Below are positions 11,105 through 22,388 of a stretch of DNA of 64,000 nucleotides, one piece after another. Below the pieces are notes generated by a model that saw only the letters and a list, made by a program, of their open reading frames with translations, was not told where the DNA came from and ran no database searches. The DNA comes from Asterias rubens (Eukaryota > Echinodermata > Asteroidea > Forcipulatida > Asteriidae). Every line of letters begins with the position of its first letter. The stretch's first letter is position 1. The DNA is taken from positions 23,379,919-23,443,918 of the forward strand of contig NC_047062.1 in the NCBI RefSeq assembly GCF_902459465.1, in the 5' to 3' direction. The position numbers and the translations under genes were made by a program.

Positions 11105-13260
11105 TGAGGGGTTTTATGGAAAATTATCAATCGTGCTGCTGACTTGGTCATTTTCCATAATAATAATTTAGCTTCTATTTTCAATTCTATTGATATGAGA
11201 AAACCTGATGGTAATAATAAGAATTTTTTGATACAATATAGTCACCATTGTAGTCAAACAGCCCCCCCCCCTTTTAGATTAGATCAACGAAACATAAATG
11301 CCTTTTTAACAGTGTTTTGTTGGTGTTAATTCTACCAACCAGAGTTGTTTTTCTCCTTCTTGGTCTAAACCCTCCAAGTATCAGTTTATAACATTTGTCT
11401 TAGATTTATAGGTCTTGTCAACTACATTAAGAACACACTAGAACACATTGTGTACTTTATACTCTTTATTAGCAAAGCAAATGTACATGCCAAATTCCTC
11501 ATCTTGCTAACTTATTTACAGCAGGACTAACTCTGTAAAATTAGATACTTGTATTTGCAAACAATGCTTAAAGGAAAAAACCCAGCAAACATCAACTTTG
11601 TTTCCAAATACTTGCATTTTCTTTTTGGAAGTTAACTTTTAAAAATTAAAGATTGACCAGTTGGTCTGATATCAGTGTATGGATTCCAAACATGTTGCTT
11701 ACTTCTTTAAACAAAATTACATCAGCAGATGTTAAATCTACTTTTCGATCTGGAGAAACATTTTCAAGAAACTTTTCAAGGAGATTTGGACATCGTATGT
11801 TGAGAAGCTTGAACTCCTTTCAACTTTGCATATTTAAAATAGTTTAAGGCCATTTGCAAGCATACAAAACATAACAAGATGTTTTTAAACTTCAACCTGT
11901 TCAATATTTAACACAGAAAATATTTCAGACAAATCTTTACTAGGATAACTGAGTAAGCTTTCCGATAATATATAGTTGTCCAGCAGTTGTCAGTTATCCT
12001 ACTTTGTAAAGTTGCAAACTCATCCAGATGCCTTCTCAGTTTTTCTTTACCTTTTTTTCTTTTCAACATTTTTATTGTTTTTGTGCATAAGCGGGAAATG
12101 TGGATGGATCCAATGAAGATAATCAAAACAGTTTATTTTTGCATTTTCTACTGCGTTGGTTCAATTGTCAGAGTGCGTTGTACAATTATCAGAGTACAAT
12201 AGACCAGTTTTGATCTGGGGTTCATGTTTGTAAAGTCAACTCATTTACATATATGTACATACAGTAAATGCCAAACAATGTGCCATTAGTAAACTACATT
12301 TTAGTATGATCTTTTTTTATCAGTATATAACACAGGATGCCATTCCTGTATTGAGTTTGTGTGCATGTAACCAATATTTGGATATTGGTATGATGCCCAT
12401 GTTTTCATTCAAGAAATAGTTACACTTACAAACTAAGCATGAAATAAGTATTTCATAGATCTTTATGAATAACATCACAATTAGATCCTAGTTTGAAAGT
12501 GAGGCATCATTTGTTTTTGTTTTTTTTACACAAAACTTAAACAAACATAAAACTATTCTTTTACTAAGCAAAGTAAATTCAATGTTTGAATCGTAAACTT
12601 GATATGACAATTAAATATATGCTCAAATAACAACTAAAGTTGTTATGATTTTGATTTCTTTAAAATATTATCTCTAATCCCGATAGAATTTAACATGAAC
12701 AGAGTATTATTTACATTACAAGCCTACCACCACCTAACAAAATAGTAGCAATTCATTTGTATTTACAATCTGTATTTACACGACAATTGAAAACCCAACA
12801 CTTGCGTAAAGTTTTGCTGCATAAGATCTGGGTCCAATTTCATGGCCTTTGATTACCGCAGAATTCTGCGCTTACGACTCACAAAATCCCAGTGTTTAAA
12901 TGGCACTTTAAGTGACTGAATTCTGCGGGAAGCAGATCCATGGGTCCAGAACCTTTCACAGATTGACAAAGCAACTTTTATATGTGCCCAAACAGCAAAC
13001 ATTTAAATTTGAACTTGGCTCAATGCCAGGATAATGAACATCAACAAACTCTTGACAAATTTGTCTTTCAACCTTAAGAAGACAATTTTTTTGTGAGGAA
13101 AATTTCACTTAAAAAGAATGTTCTCTTCCTTCAGGCTAAATTTGAAACTCAACCATTATACTACTGTTTACAATCGGACTAAGAATCATATAAAGTCTGT
13201 AGGGTTTCCATCTTTCACTTGAAACATAAAAAAGTTGTGCAAAATAGGTCAATTGTAGAA

Positions 13261-13590
13261 ATGATATCGATTTATTTTATTCACGATATATCGCCGACGC
13301 CGACAATATATCGCGATATTCGATATAATCGCGATTAATTAAATTTGACATCATCAGTCTTCAAACTCCAAGTGAAATTTGTAGAAGAGACAGTCATAGC
13401 ACAAGAGAGGTGTTCTAATGACCTATTTGTCTGGTTTTACTCCAAACCTATGGGGTGCAAGATGTCTCAGCTAGCAAATACATCGCGATATTTATCAATT
13501 ATCGATATTTCGATTAAAAACAAATCCATCCGATATCGAAATCGTTTCCAAATTAAATTAATATTCGATAATATCGTGATATCGCCCAAG
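13261..13590. repeat. CGATAT-rich inverted block
   Basis: Two clusters (13261-13340 and 13481-13590) are packed with ATATCG, TATCGATA and ATCGCGATAT motifs, separated by ordinary sequence. The clusters are roughly inverted relative to each other, suggesting the ends of a transposon-derived element. Confidence 0.5.
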
Positions 13591-13945
13591 CTTAATCATG
13601 ATGCAATCAACTGGAGCAGCCAGTATTTCTGTATACAGTGCGTTTCACAAGTCAGTGTTGGTGTTAAATCAAAAAAATATTTTGTATCCCTAATGGATTT
13701 ATTACATCACTTAAAACTTTTGCGGTATCAGCTGCTATAATTATACGAGTTGTACAAGCTTTGTGGGTAGAAAACTAACAAAAGCATCTTATGGATTGAC
13801 TTGGAAAAGCATTTAAAATGCTTACAACCACACATCAGTGCAAGGGTGAAATCTAAATCCAAGATACACTTTAAACTGTACTAAATGTTTGCAGTACCCA
13901 CTCTGCTAACTACAGGATTTGAACATGCCATTGATTAGAAGAAGC

Positions 13946-13951
13946 TTTATT
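13946..13951 (-). terminator. Candidate polyadenylation signal of YPEL5
   Basis: TTTATT on the + strand (AATAAA on the minus strand), about 190 bp after the YPEL5 stop. It is the nearest canonical signal; more distal ones exist. Confidence 0.45.
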
Positions 13952-14138
13952 AATTGCCCTTTCTTTTAAAACAAAATGTGGCAAAAAACACAAACCGTAA
14001 CCAACCACCCCTGTCCCCATTCCCTGTCCCCATTCCCTGTGCTAGTTTGTCTTGAAAGCTTATAAAACTGTACTATACACCACTCGAGATCTCAAACTTA
14101 AGTTGACAACAATCCATCATGACCCAAGTTTGTCCGGC

Positions 14139-14504
14139 TTAATTATCAGTCCCAACGCCCCGCTCTTCGAATCCGTCACTCTCAATGATGAGCGCCCTCT
14201 CCAGAATAATACGTCCTTCCTTGTACCGCTGGTTGTCCTCCGTGGCAAACTCGTACATCCAACCAAGCTTGGTGTCACAGTTTTTACAGAAGACATCGCG
14301 GACCATGTGGCGTCCGGTGATCATCATGCGATCCTGGACATCGCTGTAGGACAGATTGACCACCTTGTTGAATAGGTACGCTCGCCCCGTTGATCCGGTG
14401 AACCTGGTGGAGATGAGCTCAGTCCTGTTGGTGAGGTTGCTATCGCAGTTGGCGCAGGAGAAGAGGCGTGAACCTCCCATGTGATCCAGAAAGATTCGCC
14501 CCAT
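14139..14504 (-). CDS. YPEL5: Yippee-like protein 5
   Basis: A single open frame encodes 121 residues, the same length as vertebrate YPEL5. It carries the Yippee zinc-binding pattern C-X2-C-X52-C-X2-C with cysteines 17, 20, 73 and 76, plus the diagnostic blocks [46 protein letters not shown] and [19 protein letters not shown]5 is a small nuclear, centrosome and spindle protein, reported as a partner of the CTLH/GID ubiquitin ligase. The start is fixed by conservation of the N terminus. A probable acceptor (CCTCGGCAG on the minus strand, near 14543-14551) precedes a short 5' UTR, so a non-coding first exon probably lies further right. It is flanked by DMAC2L on the opposite strand (convergent). 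The last eight residues are less conserved. Confidence 0.97.
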   Translation of the reverse strand: MGRIFLDHMGGSRLFSCANCDSNLTNRTELISTRFTGSTGRAYLFNKVVNLSYSDVQDRMMITGRHMVRDVFCKNCDTKLGWMYEFATEDNQRYKEGRIILERALIIESDGFEERGVGTDN

Positions 14505-15052
14505 CTTGAATCGTCATGGGAGCGTCTTTGTATGTTGATGCTGCCGAGGTAAAGATACCAAATGTATGTGTGGTTATTTTACATTTTATACAATGACTCG
14601 TATTTATGTTTGAAAAATTTTTTAGCTGTTTATATTGTGGTGCTGTACTTAAAAAAAAAAAAACTTCTGTGGTTCGTAGGTGTCAACTTTTTAAAAGGAG
14701 TACAACCCCCAGTTACTGGGTTTAACTGCATTTACCATCATGAATGAGCAGACCAAAAGCTAGCTGTATTTGCAAGTAAAAAGGGGGTCCCTAATAAAGC
14801 AGGACACTTTAATAAAAGTAAACTTTTAATTAATGCTCCACTCTTTCGATAGCCAATCCTTTGGCCACAGGGCCAAGATGATGTATTAAAAAGCTAGTAT
14901 ATTATGCCATAATGTATGTTGTTATATGTATGTGTGTCATTCAATAAGCAGGGAAAGGTGTTAAAATACTGAAATAGCGATCTTTTATTATTTAATTTGA
15001 AAATAAGCTTAATGTTGATGAGTTTAAATAGTACCAAATCTGACACAGCAGG

Positions 15053-15229
15053 AGAAAGGATTAAAGATTGTGCTAAATTTTGGTTTGGTTATACTAACTA
15101 AGCAACATGCTAACCCTCTAAATTTTGGTTGGTTATACTAACTAAGCAACATGCTAACCCTATTAGGGTTAGCATGTTGCTTAGTTAGTATAACCAAACC
15201 AAAATTTAGCACAATCTTTAATCCTTTCT
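15053..15229. repeat. Foldback with duplicated left arm
   Basis: Left arm 15053-15117 and right arm 15164-15229 are complementary (AGAAAGGATTAAAGATTGTG ... mirrored). A second, shorter direct copy of the inner arm (TTATACTAACTAAGCAACAT) sits between them at about 15118-15160. Confidence 0.8.
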
Positions 15230-17291
15230 TTATTACAACAGCATTTTAACTTTTAAGCATAAACTTATTTTGGGTAACCCACGTACGTGGCCTTGTATTG
15301 GAAAGTAGCAATCGGTTTAGTGTCGTCGGTCAAGTCGCGTACCACCACATCACGCAGTGACTGTAGTGTTAACTAATTTTAAAAACAACCAAATACTCGC
15401 TCCGAATCTATCAAAGTTAACGGGACACTACACATGTTGAATACGAAACTGCCTACCTTTTTAGTATATTGATTATTGTATGACAATCAAACTTTATCTA
15501 GGAAATCGTCTGCTCCAAAAGGACTAAAAATCGTAAATGCGCGAAATCTCCCTCCACTATGTCTGGTACCTCAATGTTTTGTCAACGCAATACTACGTAG
15601 TTGAGCTTCGCGGGTTAGAACCAGACTATCAGAATCAAAACAATCGATGACGTCAGATTTAAAGGCCAGCATTTTACGCTGGTACGCTGCAGCTGATCGT
15701 ATCAGTAATGCCGTGTTTTGCTTATCGTAGTACCATCGCGCTGCAGCGTAATCTTCCTTCGTTCGTCGTAGATGGCGCGCCAGGGGGGGGGGCGTGGCAC
15801 TCAATCGTTCAGGGAAGGTCACAGTTACGCTACGATGAAGTCAACTTCGTGGTTTTAAAAGATATTTTAATGGCAAGTTCATTAAATTAATAATGAACTT
15901 GGAATCGAGGTGGTGGGCAAATGTTCGGGTTGTTGAAATATTTTGTAACTGCCGCCATGAGTGTAGATCTTGCTAAGGCCAGGCCAAATTGGTCATTTTA
16001 TAAACTATGCCTTCATCCCGGCTGAAACAAAATTTTACAACTAAAACAATACAAACAAATAAACAGACAACCCTACTGATCCAATAAACTAACTTAATCA
16101 ATCGCAAACGGCGAGACTGGAGTTCAAACCAGCTTAACCAGCCCCATTCCCCTCCCAGCCCCGCCCACCTCTCAAAATGAACTCGCACCTCAAAACAGGA
16201 CCAAATTTCATAGAGAATAAAGGAGCTAAGCACAACAAAATTATGCTTACCAGAATAAGAATACTATGTCAAATGTACAGTCTGCGAGTGGTATCCTGTT
16301 TATGTTCGCTTAGAAAAAAATGTTTAAGCAACATTTTCTGCTTATAAGCAGCTTTATGGATTGGGCAAACCAAACAAAATACAGGGTATTTTTTAATCAT
16401 TATTTTTAACGGTTTGTTGTTTTCAACTCCACAAATTTGTAGTCCCTGGTCGTGTCATAGTCAACCCCACCTTTGTATACCTTTGTATACCAGCACCACC
16501 AGAAACGGTTGGCTTTCCATTTGCATAAAATATACAAGGTCCCTGCCTCGTAGTTATTAATATCAGCATATGGCGAAGTATGTACCATCATTTACAATAA
16601 ATTATGTCACTGCCCTGTCAGCGAGTGTTTAACGTACCAGGTGTAGCTTTCTGCGTGCCATCATGGTACAAACCCTTGACATAGAACACTAACTCAAAAT
16701 GATTTCAGAATAAAAGAAACGCTGTATTTGGTGGAGCGGGGATTCAAGGTAAGTTGTTTAAACTTTTGAGCAAACAGTTGATCTCGTAAGCATTGATTGG
16801 TTTGATAACTTTTGAAACAATGCTTTCTGGTTATAATTTAATATTGAATATTTTGCATACCCTGGGATTAAATGTAACTTGATCAATTAAGGTGGTTTAT
16901 TGAATCTGGTGTTGTTAGTTTGTATTGATAAATCATCATCCAACGAATTTGTCCTCTTTTTTTCAATGATGTCGAACCAGTTTCAATTAATAATACTCGT
17001 AAACTAATTATATGAAGATTTGTTTTCTTCATTTTTTTTTTCAATTACGGTCTTATCATTATTTTAAATTGTACCAAATTGGTATTAAAATTAAAATGGT
17101 AGGGTTGTCTGGTGAGTGGGTTGTTTTGACGGGTTGGTCTCGGGTGTATGTATAGCAGTCTGGGGGGAAAGACAATTTTATTATTAGGCCTACATTACAA
17201 TACAATTTCAATTGTTAGAATCTGTTGCAATCAACTTTAACATAATACGGCTGCATTTATCGACTGATATCATTGATTGCTCCACACCCAG
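15230..17291. other. Intergenic region upstream of YPEL5 and of the membrane-protein gene
   Basis: Divergent upstream region. 15560-15840 is CpG-richer (GCTGCAGCGTAA, GATGGCGCGCCAGG) and is a plausible YPEL5 promoter or first exon. A family C MITE lies at 16197-16368. Around 16740-16749 the + strand has a possible 5' UTR donor (GATTCAAG|GTAAGT), and 17280-17291 a matching acceptor (CCACACCCAG). Confidence 0.4.
16197..16368. mobile_element. GGGCCC-ended MITE (family C), eroded
   Basis: Left end GGACCAAATTTCATAGAG, interior AGCTAAGCACAACAAAATTA and GCTTACCAGAATAAG, right end AGCAGCTTTATGGATTGGGC. The terminal Gs and Cs have mutated, but the interior matches copies at 38428-38643 and 58935-59125. 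Confidence 0.6.
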
Positions 17292-17346
17292 GAATGTTGC
17301 GCTGAGTTTGATTCAACCTGTCTACTAAACTCGAAAGTTCACCACA

Positions 17347-18541
17347 ATGTGTCATTGCAAATGCTGTGACAGTTGGGCCCATTGCTGCAAGTATACATGC
17401 AGGCTGGTGGTGGCCATTTTATGCCTGCCATTCCTACTCGTCATCAGTTTGGTCGCCATTCTCGTGGCGATTATCATTTGCCCTTGTGAGTTTTGTTCGA
17501 AGCTTTTTGAATAACAAAATATTCCCTTTTGGTAATTTTGGTCGAGACTTTGTTTATAGAAAACCTGTTTTATTATTATTATTGAAAAAAGTGACCTTTG
17601 AGAGCCTATCAGAAAAGTGATCATTGACATGGATATTAAAAATTACAATATTTTGCTTTTAATAATAAAGTACCCGGTGTGTAGAACAGTGCATTCTTGA
17701 AAGCAGTTTCGTTTCGAAATCTACTCACGGGTGCCAAGTGGCGCATTAAACGATGTGGTCGTTTTAGGGTGGGGCCTATACCACAAGACAATTTCAACAT
17801 ACAGCGAAAAGATGACCATCCAGTGATATAATAAAGCTCAAAATAAGAGTCAGGCCAGAATAATTCCAAGTGCCTCAAGCTGCGCCCATTTTAAGCCACA
17901 TCTTTTTTTAGGCTTTAAAATATAAGGCCCCAAATAAATATCATGCCGTTGGTAAGACTAGTCTTTCCAGTTGGTGTATTTCAAAAGATATCAATGAAAG
18001 AAAAAACACCCTTGTCGCGCCACCATGGTCACACGAAGTTGTGTGCTTTCAGATGCTTTATTTCGAGTTATTACCAATAGTGTCCACTGCCTTTAAAAGT
18101 TGTACACGTAAGCTAACTAGGACTTTGTACACCTATTAAAACTTGGTACTTGTGCTTTGTTGTCTGATTGCAGTGAAATGTTGTTGCCCGTGCTGTGCAC
18201 CATGTCTCGACTGTATACTAAAAGGTGTGACATTCCTATTAAAGGCACCGTTTTTGTTTGTCATGTGGAGCGTCAAGATGGCAACGGGTGACGACGACGA
18301 CGACGAAGAGAAACAACAACTCCCGAAACACGCGGCCGAGTATGGCACGAGCGACCCGCCGCAGACAACGGGGGGGACAGAAGAAGCAGAACTAACAGAA
18401 TTTGACGAGCCCGCTAAAACAGAGGAGTCCACTGATAAAGCAGACGAGTCCACTAACAAAGCAGACGAGTCCACTAACAAAGCAGACGAGTCCACTGACA
18501 AAACAGAGGAGCCAACAAACAAAGCAGACGAGTCCATATAA
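17347..18541 (+). CDS. Unrecognised small Cys-rich membrane protein with acidic repeat tail
   Basis: Two exons, 17347-17485 and 18174-18541, join in phase 1 to encode 168 residues ending in TAA. I do not recognise the family. Residues 1-18 are Cys-rich (MCHCKCCDSWAHCCKYTC). A hydrophobic stretch of about 28 residues follows (RLVVAILCLPFLLVISLVAI...ICPL), then a second Cys cluster (KCCCPCCAPCLDC) and a weaker hydrophobic segment (GVTFLLKAPFLFVMWSV). The tail is cytosolic-looking and acidic: DDDDDEEK, then about five to six seven-residue repeats (NKADEST and variants) encoded by 21-bp DNA repeats. The flanking Cys clusters suggest palmitoylation or a LITAF-like zinc/membrane module, but this is inference only. 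Start choice: first ATG after a good acceptor at 17291. Splice sites GTGAGT and TTGCAG are canonical. It could be lineage-specific. Confidence 0.7.
17953..18098 (-). mobile_element. MITE-A fragment
   Basis: Internally deleted reverse copy: GACTAGTCTTTCCAGTTGG to AATAGTGTCCACTGCCTTTA, keeping AAAAAACACCCTTGTC and GTGTGCTTTCAGATGC. It lies in the intron of the membrane-protein gene, 75 bp from its second exon. Confidence 0.6.
18414..18538 (+). repeat. 21-bp coding tandem repeat
   Basis: About six units of GCAGACGAGTCCACTAACAAA with substitutions, in frame within the gene at 17347-18541, each encoding seven residues. Two adjacent units are almost identical, implying recent expansion. Confidence 0.85.
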
Positions 18542-20678
18542 AACAGTTGATCCCGTAATAGGGATTGTTATGGAACTTTGTGTTCGGCTAGAACTCAACT
18601 GGTGATGTTATTTTTATTGCTTGATTGAACTTTCTTGTACAGATGTTAAGAATATTATTATATTATTTATTTTAGCAGTTTTTCGATTTGGAAGTTGTAA
18701 AGTAAACTGGCTACACGGCTGTTCACAGTTGCATGGATTCTGACTAGCAATCCTACACAAAATATTGAAAATAAATAGAGCAGCCGCCAACATAGAAATA
18801 ATATGATAGTTTAGTTGGTACATACAGCGGCGGCACGTTAAACTTCTCTGGTTCATATCACGCCTTGTCAATTTTTCATTGTTCAACCCAAAATATTTTG
18901 TCATTAGCTCCCTTTGGTTTTGTACACACTTTTGTATCCAAAGGATACGTACATTATACCCACCCTGTCCACTTGTCCTTTTATGATGTTATAATGTCAC
19001 GGTTTGAAAGTGTTCCCGCACCCGATGGAGTGTAAACCGAGAGGAGGACAACCCCCCTTGGTTCTACCATTGTTTAATTTTTTTTTTAGCAGCATCCCCA
19101 TAAATATTTGGTTTTGTACACAAAAGCGAAGCGAAGACTAACTCCCGTTGGCCTACGCCATTTCCCCGCCGGGCTCCTTGGTTTTGGTCCTCGGTGCATG
19201 TATTTTCTATTGCTGTCTATCCCCGCACAACGATTTAACCGAGGACAATCCTTTTGTTTTCCTAAGTTTTTGAATTTTGACTAGCAACATCCCTATTGGT
19301 TTTGCACAGCTCGAAGCGAGAGCACCTAATAGTAATATCAAATTTTCTCCCCCAGCTCTTTTGTTGCAGTCCTCGTTGACATGTGTTTCACACACACAAG
19401 TATCCCACCCAAGAAAAAGCCATAAGATTGACGTTTTCAACTTCGGCTTGACATTGATGAATGAATAGAAACCCAAGATGAATGTAACTTTCCCTTTTAA
19501 TTTAATGCACACCGTCTGTTTTTGTTTATATGAACAAAATACTTGCTTGCATTGGTAACAGCTGGGACGGCATAACTTAAACACAAAACAACCTTCCACG
19601 AATATTTGCAATTATAATTTGATTCACGTGTACGTGGCTGTGTTTAATTGTTTGATCGATACAAAATTTTGTTGCTGTATAATGTCTGTATATTTAAAAT
19701 ATCGGCCCGTGGCAAATTGCGGTAACGAAGACATACGGTATACACTCGTCATTCACTAATTTTGCCATCTTCCTTGTCTTCTCGCATAAAATGATTAGTG
19801 AGTCGAATTATAACAGAAAATGGGACGGACTCTTATTTAGCCTTCGAGCCTCGGTTTGGTTACATCGATTTGATTGGTAGACAAATAAAAAATGATGCAT
19901 GGTTTCAATATTTTGTCACATTGCAAGTAAATCGTCGTCTAGTGCTGATTTAAGTTGTGGACACATCTTGTATAACTTTTTTTATTACTTCTTTTATAAT
20001 TTGTGCCACATTAAATCATGATGGAGCAAGACAATTAGTTAGGGTCTAGCTAGTTGTCAATATTGGCAGGAGACCCACTTATTGAACTTGTACTTGCACA
20101 TGAATGATATCATAAGTCATGCGTGAGTCGTGAACAAAAATGTTTTTGTGCACCACCGCAAAATGTATTTGCCGCCCTCTGTTGGTTAAAAAGTGATAAC
20201 AACTGAAAGTTGATTGGCCGAACTAATTTTCACTTCTTTTGCGAGGATCGTATGGCACGGATGCTGGGCCGGGTACGGACGTAAAAACAGACGACATTTT
20301 GGTCTATTTCAAAGTGAAAGGACAGACAACATTTGAGACTTGTAAGTTTTAACAAAATATCTATACGTTTGAAAGATAACTCGCAATAGTTTGTCTGTGG
20401 ACTTACTTTTGAGAGACAAGGGTTTGCGGTTTTTATTATGTCTGCGTTATTGTATTATTGTTGTCGTCTGTGTTAAAAGGTACGAACATGAGTTATTGAG
20501 CCAGGTGTCGTCTGCCCGCCGGTCACGAGCCGGCCACCGACGCTTAATAATATTGCAATTTTTTAATTCTTAGCTTGTTCTTGCTTCTGCAATTTTGTGT
20601 TATTTCATTTATTGTCTCTTGGTGTTGATAGTTATCGAAACATAGTAATGAATGTCGCTTTTCTTCTGTTACTCTATG

Positions 20679-20755
20679 GTTGCGATAACGTAACCCTCCT
20701 GCCGACGGCAGAGCCTCCGGCTACGCCGTCGGCAGGAGGGTTACGTTATCGCAAC
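20679..20755. repeat. Perfect hairpin with 31-bp arms
   Basis: 20679-20709 is the exact reverse complement of 20725-20755 (GTTGCGATAACGTAACCCTC... mirrored), with a 15-nt spacer. It is GC-rich against an AT-rich background. Confidence 0.9.
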
Positions 20756-21017
20756 TATCTGTGAGTGTGGTTGACTATATTTATTGTTCAAGTTGGGTGC
20801 AAAAAAAAATTCCCATCTCAAAGTTCCAATTGAAATGTACAATTTCCTCTTAGAAATTGCCTCTCAACAAGTGAAAATGCCTTAGTGCCCTTTCCCTTTC
20901 AAGAACAAAGATAATGGCTGGGACAAGTCGTGTTTTTCTCAGGAACAGCTTCCACGCAACTAAACTGTTCTTTGAGACTGTGGTCGTACCCCTGCGAGCA
21001 GGAGTATCCCTAGACCT

Positions 21018-21110
21018 ACTCCTAGAACTATGATGAAGTTTCGTTCCGCTATGTCTCCCGTAACGGGACTCAAGACAACAGCAGAACGAAACCTCATAGT
21101 TTTAGGAGTA
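21018..21110. mobile_element. Foldback element (family E)
   Basis: Left arm TACTCCTAGAACTATG...CGTTCCGCTA and right arm GAACGAAACCTCATAGTTTT...GGAGTA are complementary. A second copy lies at 59657-59736. Confidence 0.7.
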
Positions 21111-21202
21111 CGCCAGACCCAGGGGATCGAGAAGTAGTATCACTAGCAGCCTCACTAGAGTACAGTCACATGAGTGCCAAACGATCACGCTATAATTTTG
21201 GG

Positions 21203-21328
21203 AAAAGTTTCCGTATGGCGCCACCACTTTTTCATTCGATATTAAAAAATACAGTATCTAATTAACCTCAATGAGATATCCCTTTTTGTAAAAATGAGTG
21301 AAAAGGTGGTGGCGCCATACGGAAAGTT
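21203..21328. mobile_element. Foldback element (family F), well preserved
   Basis: Arms AAGTTTCCGTATGGCGCCAC and GTGGCGCCATACGGAAAGTT are near-exact complements, around an interior that includes AACCTCAATGAGATATCC. The sister copy at 6535-6650 is degenerate. Confidence 0.75.
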
Positions 21329-21334
21329 ATCCTT

Positions 21335-21470
21335 ATTTTGATACCTCACTCAGCTGAAGTCTCGAAAATTCAATTCAAATATTTTAGTGAGAAACTACTT
21401 CTTTCTAAAAAACGACAATACTTTAGAGGGCAAAGTTTCTCACAATAATTTATATGTTAACAACTCACTT
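21335..21470 (-). mobile_element. MITE-A/B fragment
   Basis: Reverse-oriented central piece with GAGAAACTACTTCTTTCT and AGTTTCTCACAATAATTTAT; both outer ends are lost. Confidence 0.5.
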
Positions 21471-21552
21471 GTCCACAAGCCTAATACATGATTTTTAAGG
21501 AGATATGTATTTCTAAAATAATATTTTGGGCATACTGATGGCTATGATCTGC

Positions 21553-22130
21553 GGCGAATTTCTCAAAGCAGAAAATACTGCTTAAACATCCAATAAAGGA
21601 TGATCTCAACTATATAGATATTACAGTATTCTAATAGCTGCAGTCCATAGGAAACATACAACAAATATAACAAGTCTCTTACCTCACGTTAAAACATGGT
21701 AAAAATGGGTTTTTCTCCAGAATGCTCCAAGCCAAATTTCTGAAAAACGCAGGGTCAAACAAACACGCCCGACAAAGGAATCGTGATGTCAGTGGCGGCT
21801 ATTTGTTGTGGAAAATAGCGCCCTCAGTTTGCCAAAGCTGGAGAACTGCGTCAAGGGGTCATTATAATAGATAAGTCGTTTTTGACCGGTATCTACCAGT
21901 ATCTACGATGTCTATTTGGCCATAAAAAGGTAATAGTTGAAATATTAAGATCATCCTTTATTGGCTGTTTAACAAGTTTCTTTGCTAAGCAAAAAATGAG
22001 TCATGGTAGCACCAGCCACAACAATGCAAACTTAATGTAATATTGGCTGGTAACCTGTTTCTGCCTAGCAATAATATTCTGTACTTAGCAATGTTTGTGC
22101 TTACAGGCTTTGTTATATTGGCCCCTGGTG
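21553..22130. mobile_element. Family C MITE interrupted by a TTAA-flanked element
   Basis: Outer fragments (CTCAAAGCAGAAAATACTGC at left; TTTGCTAAGC...GCTTACAGGCTTTGTTATAT...GGCCCC at right) belong to one family C copy, as shown by the uninterrupted sister at 37233-37425. The insert is at 21586-21968. Confidence 0.65.
21586..21968. mobile_element. TTAA-flanked inverted-repeat element
   Basis: Flanked by TTAA at 21582-21585 and 21969-21972. Ends ACATCCAATAAAGGATGATC and GATCATCCTTTATTGGCTGT are complementary with one mismatch. A TTAA target duplication is characteristic of piggyBac-type transposition, but the ends lack the usual CCC start, so the superfamily is inferred. No transposase is encoded. 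Confidence 0.6.
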
Positions 22131-22180
22131 GGAAACTAACCATCAATGATCTGTAGAAAGGACATCAGGTTATTGAACAG

Positions 22181-22388
22181 TAAATTGATGTCCTTGGATG
22201 ATGTTACTATAAAACTACAGGTCATTCTTCAACCACACAAGAAACCTCAGTTTATGTAAGAAGACCTGTTGATTTTAAGAGTGGCCGCACAACAAATCAA
22301 CAGGTCTTCTTACATAAACTGAGGTTTCTTGTGTCGTTGAAGAATGACCTGTAGTTTTATAGTAACATCATTCAAGGACATCAATTTA
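22181..22388. repeat. Foldback with 95-bp arms
   Basis: 22181-22275 and 22294-22388 are complementary with about two mismatches (TAAATTGATGTCCTTG... mirrored), separated by 18 nt. There is no coding content. Confidence 0.9.

Larger units (their letters stand above)
10234..13940. other. Intergenic region between the converging DMAC2L and YPEL5 genes
   Basis: No coding exon is supported. It holds DMAC2L 3' UTR, a repeat related to 53540-53670 (10250-10430), an inverted-repeat element with AGGGCAGATCCAG / TGATCCGCCCT ends (about 10817-10959), a GTTT microsatellite, a family C fragment (12829-12950) and a CGATAT-rich block (13261-13590). Confidence 0.5.

Noticed and set aside
13345-13740. 131-codon open frame
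   Set aside because: It overlaps the CGATAT-rich repeat; the composition is non-coding and it resembles no protein I know.
14052-14375. 107-codon open frame on the + strand
   Set aside because: It is the antisense shadow of YPEL5.
18136-18537. Long Ser/Asp-rich open frame on the minus strand (DSSALLVDSSALL...)
   Set aside because: It is the antisense shadow of the 21-bp coding repeat in the + strand gene; the + frame has splice sites and a membrane segment.
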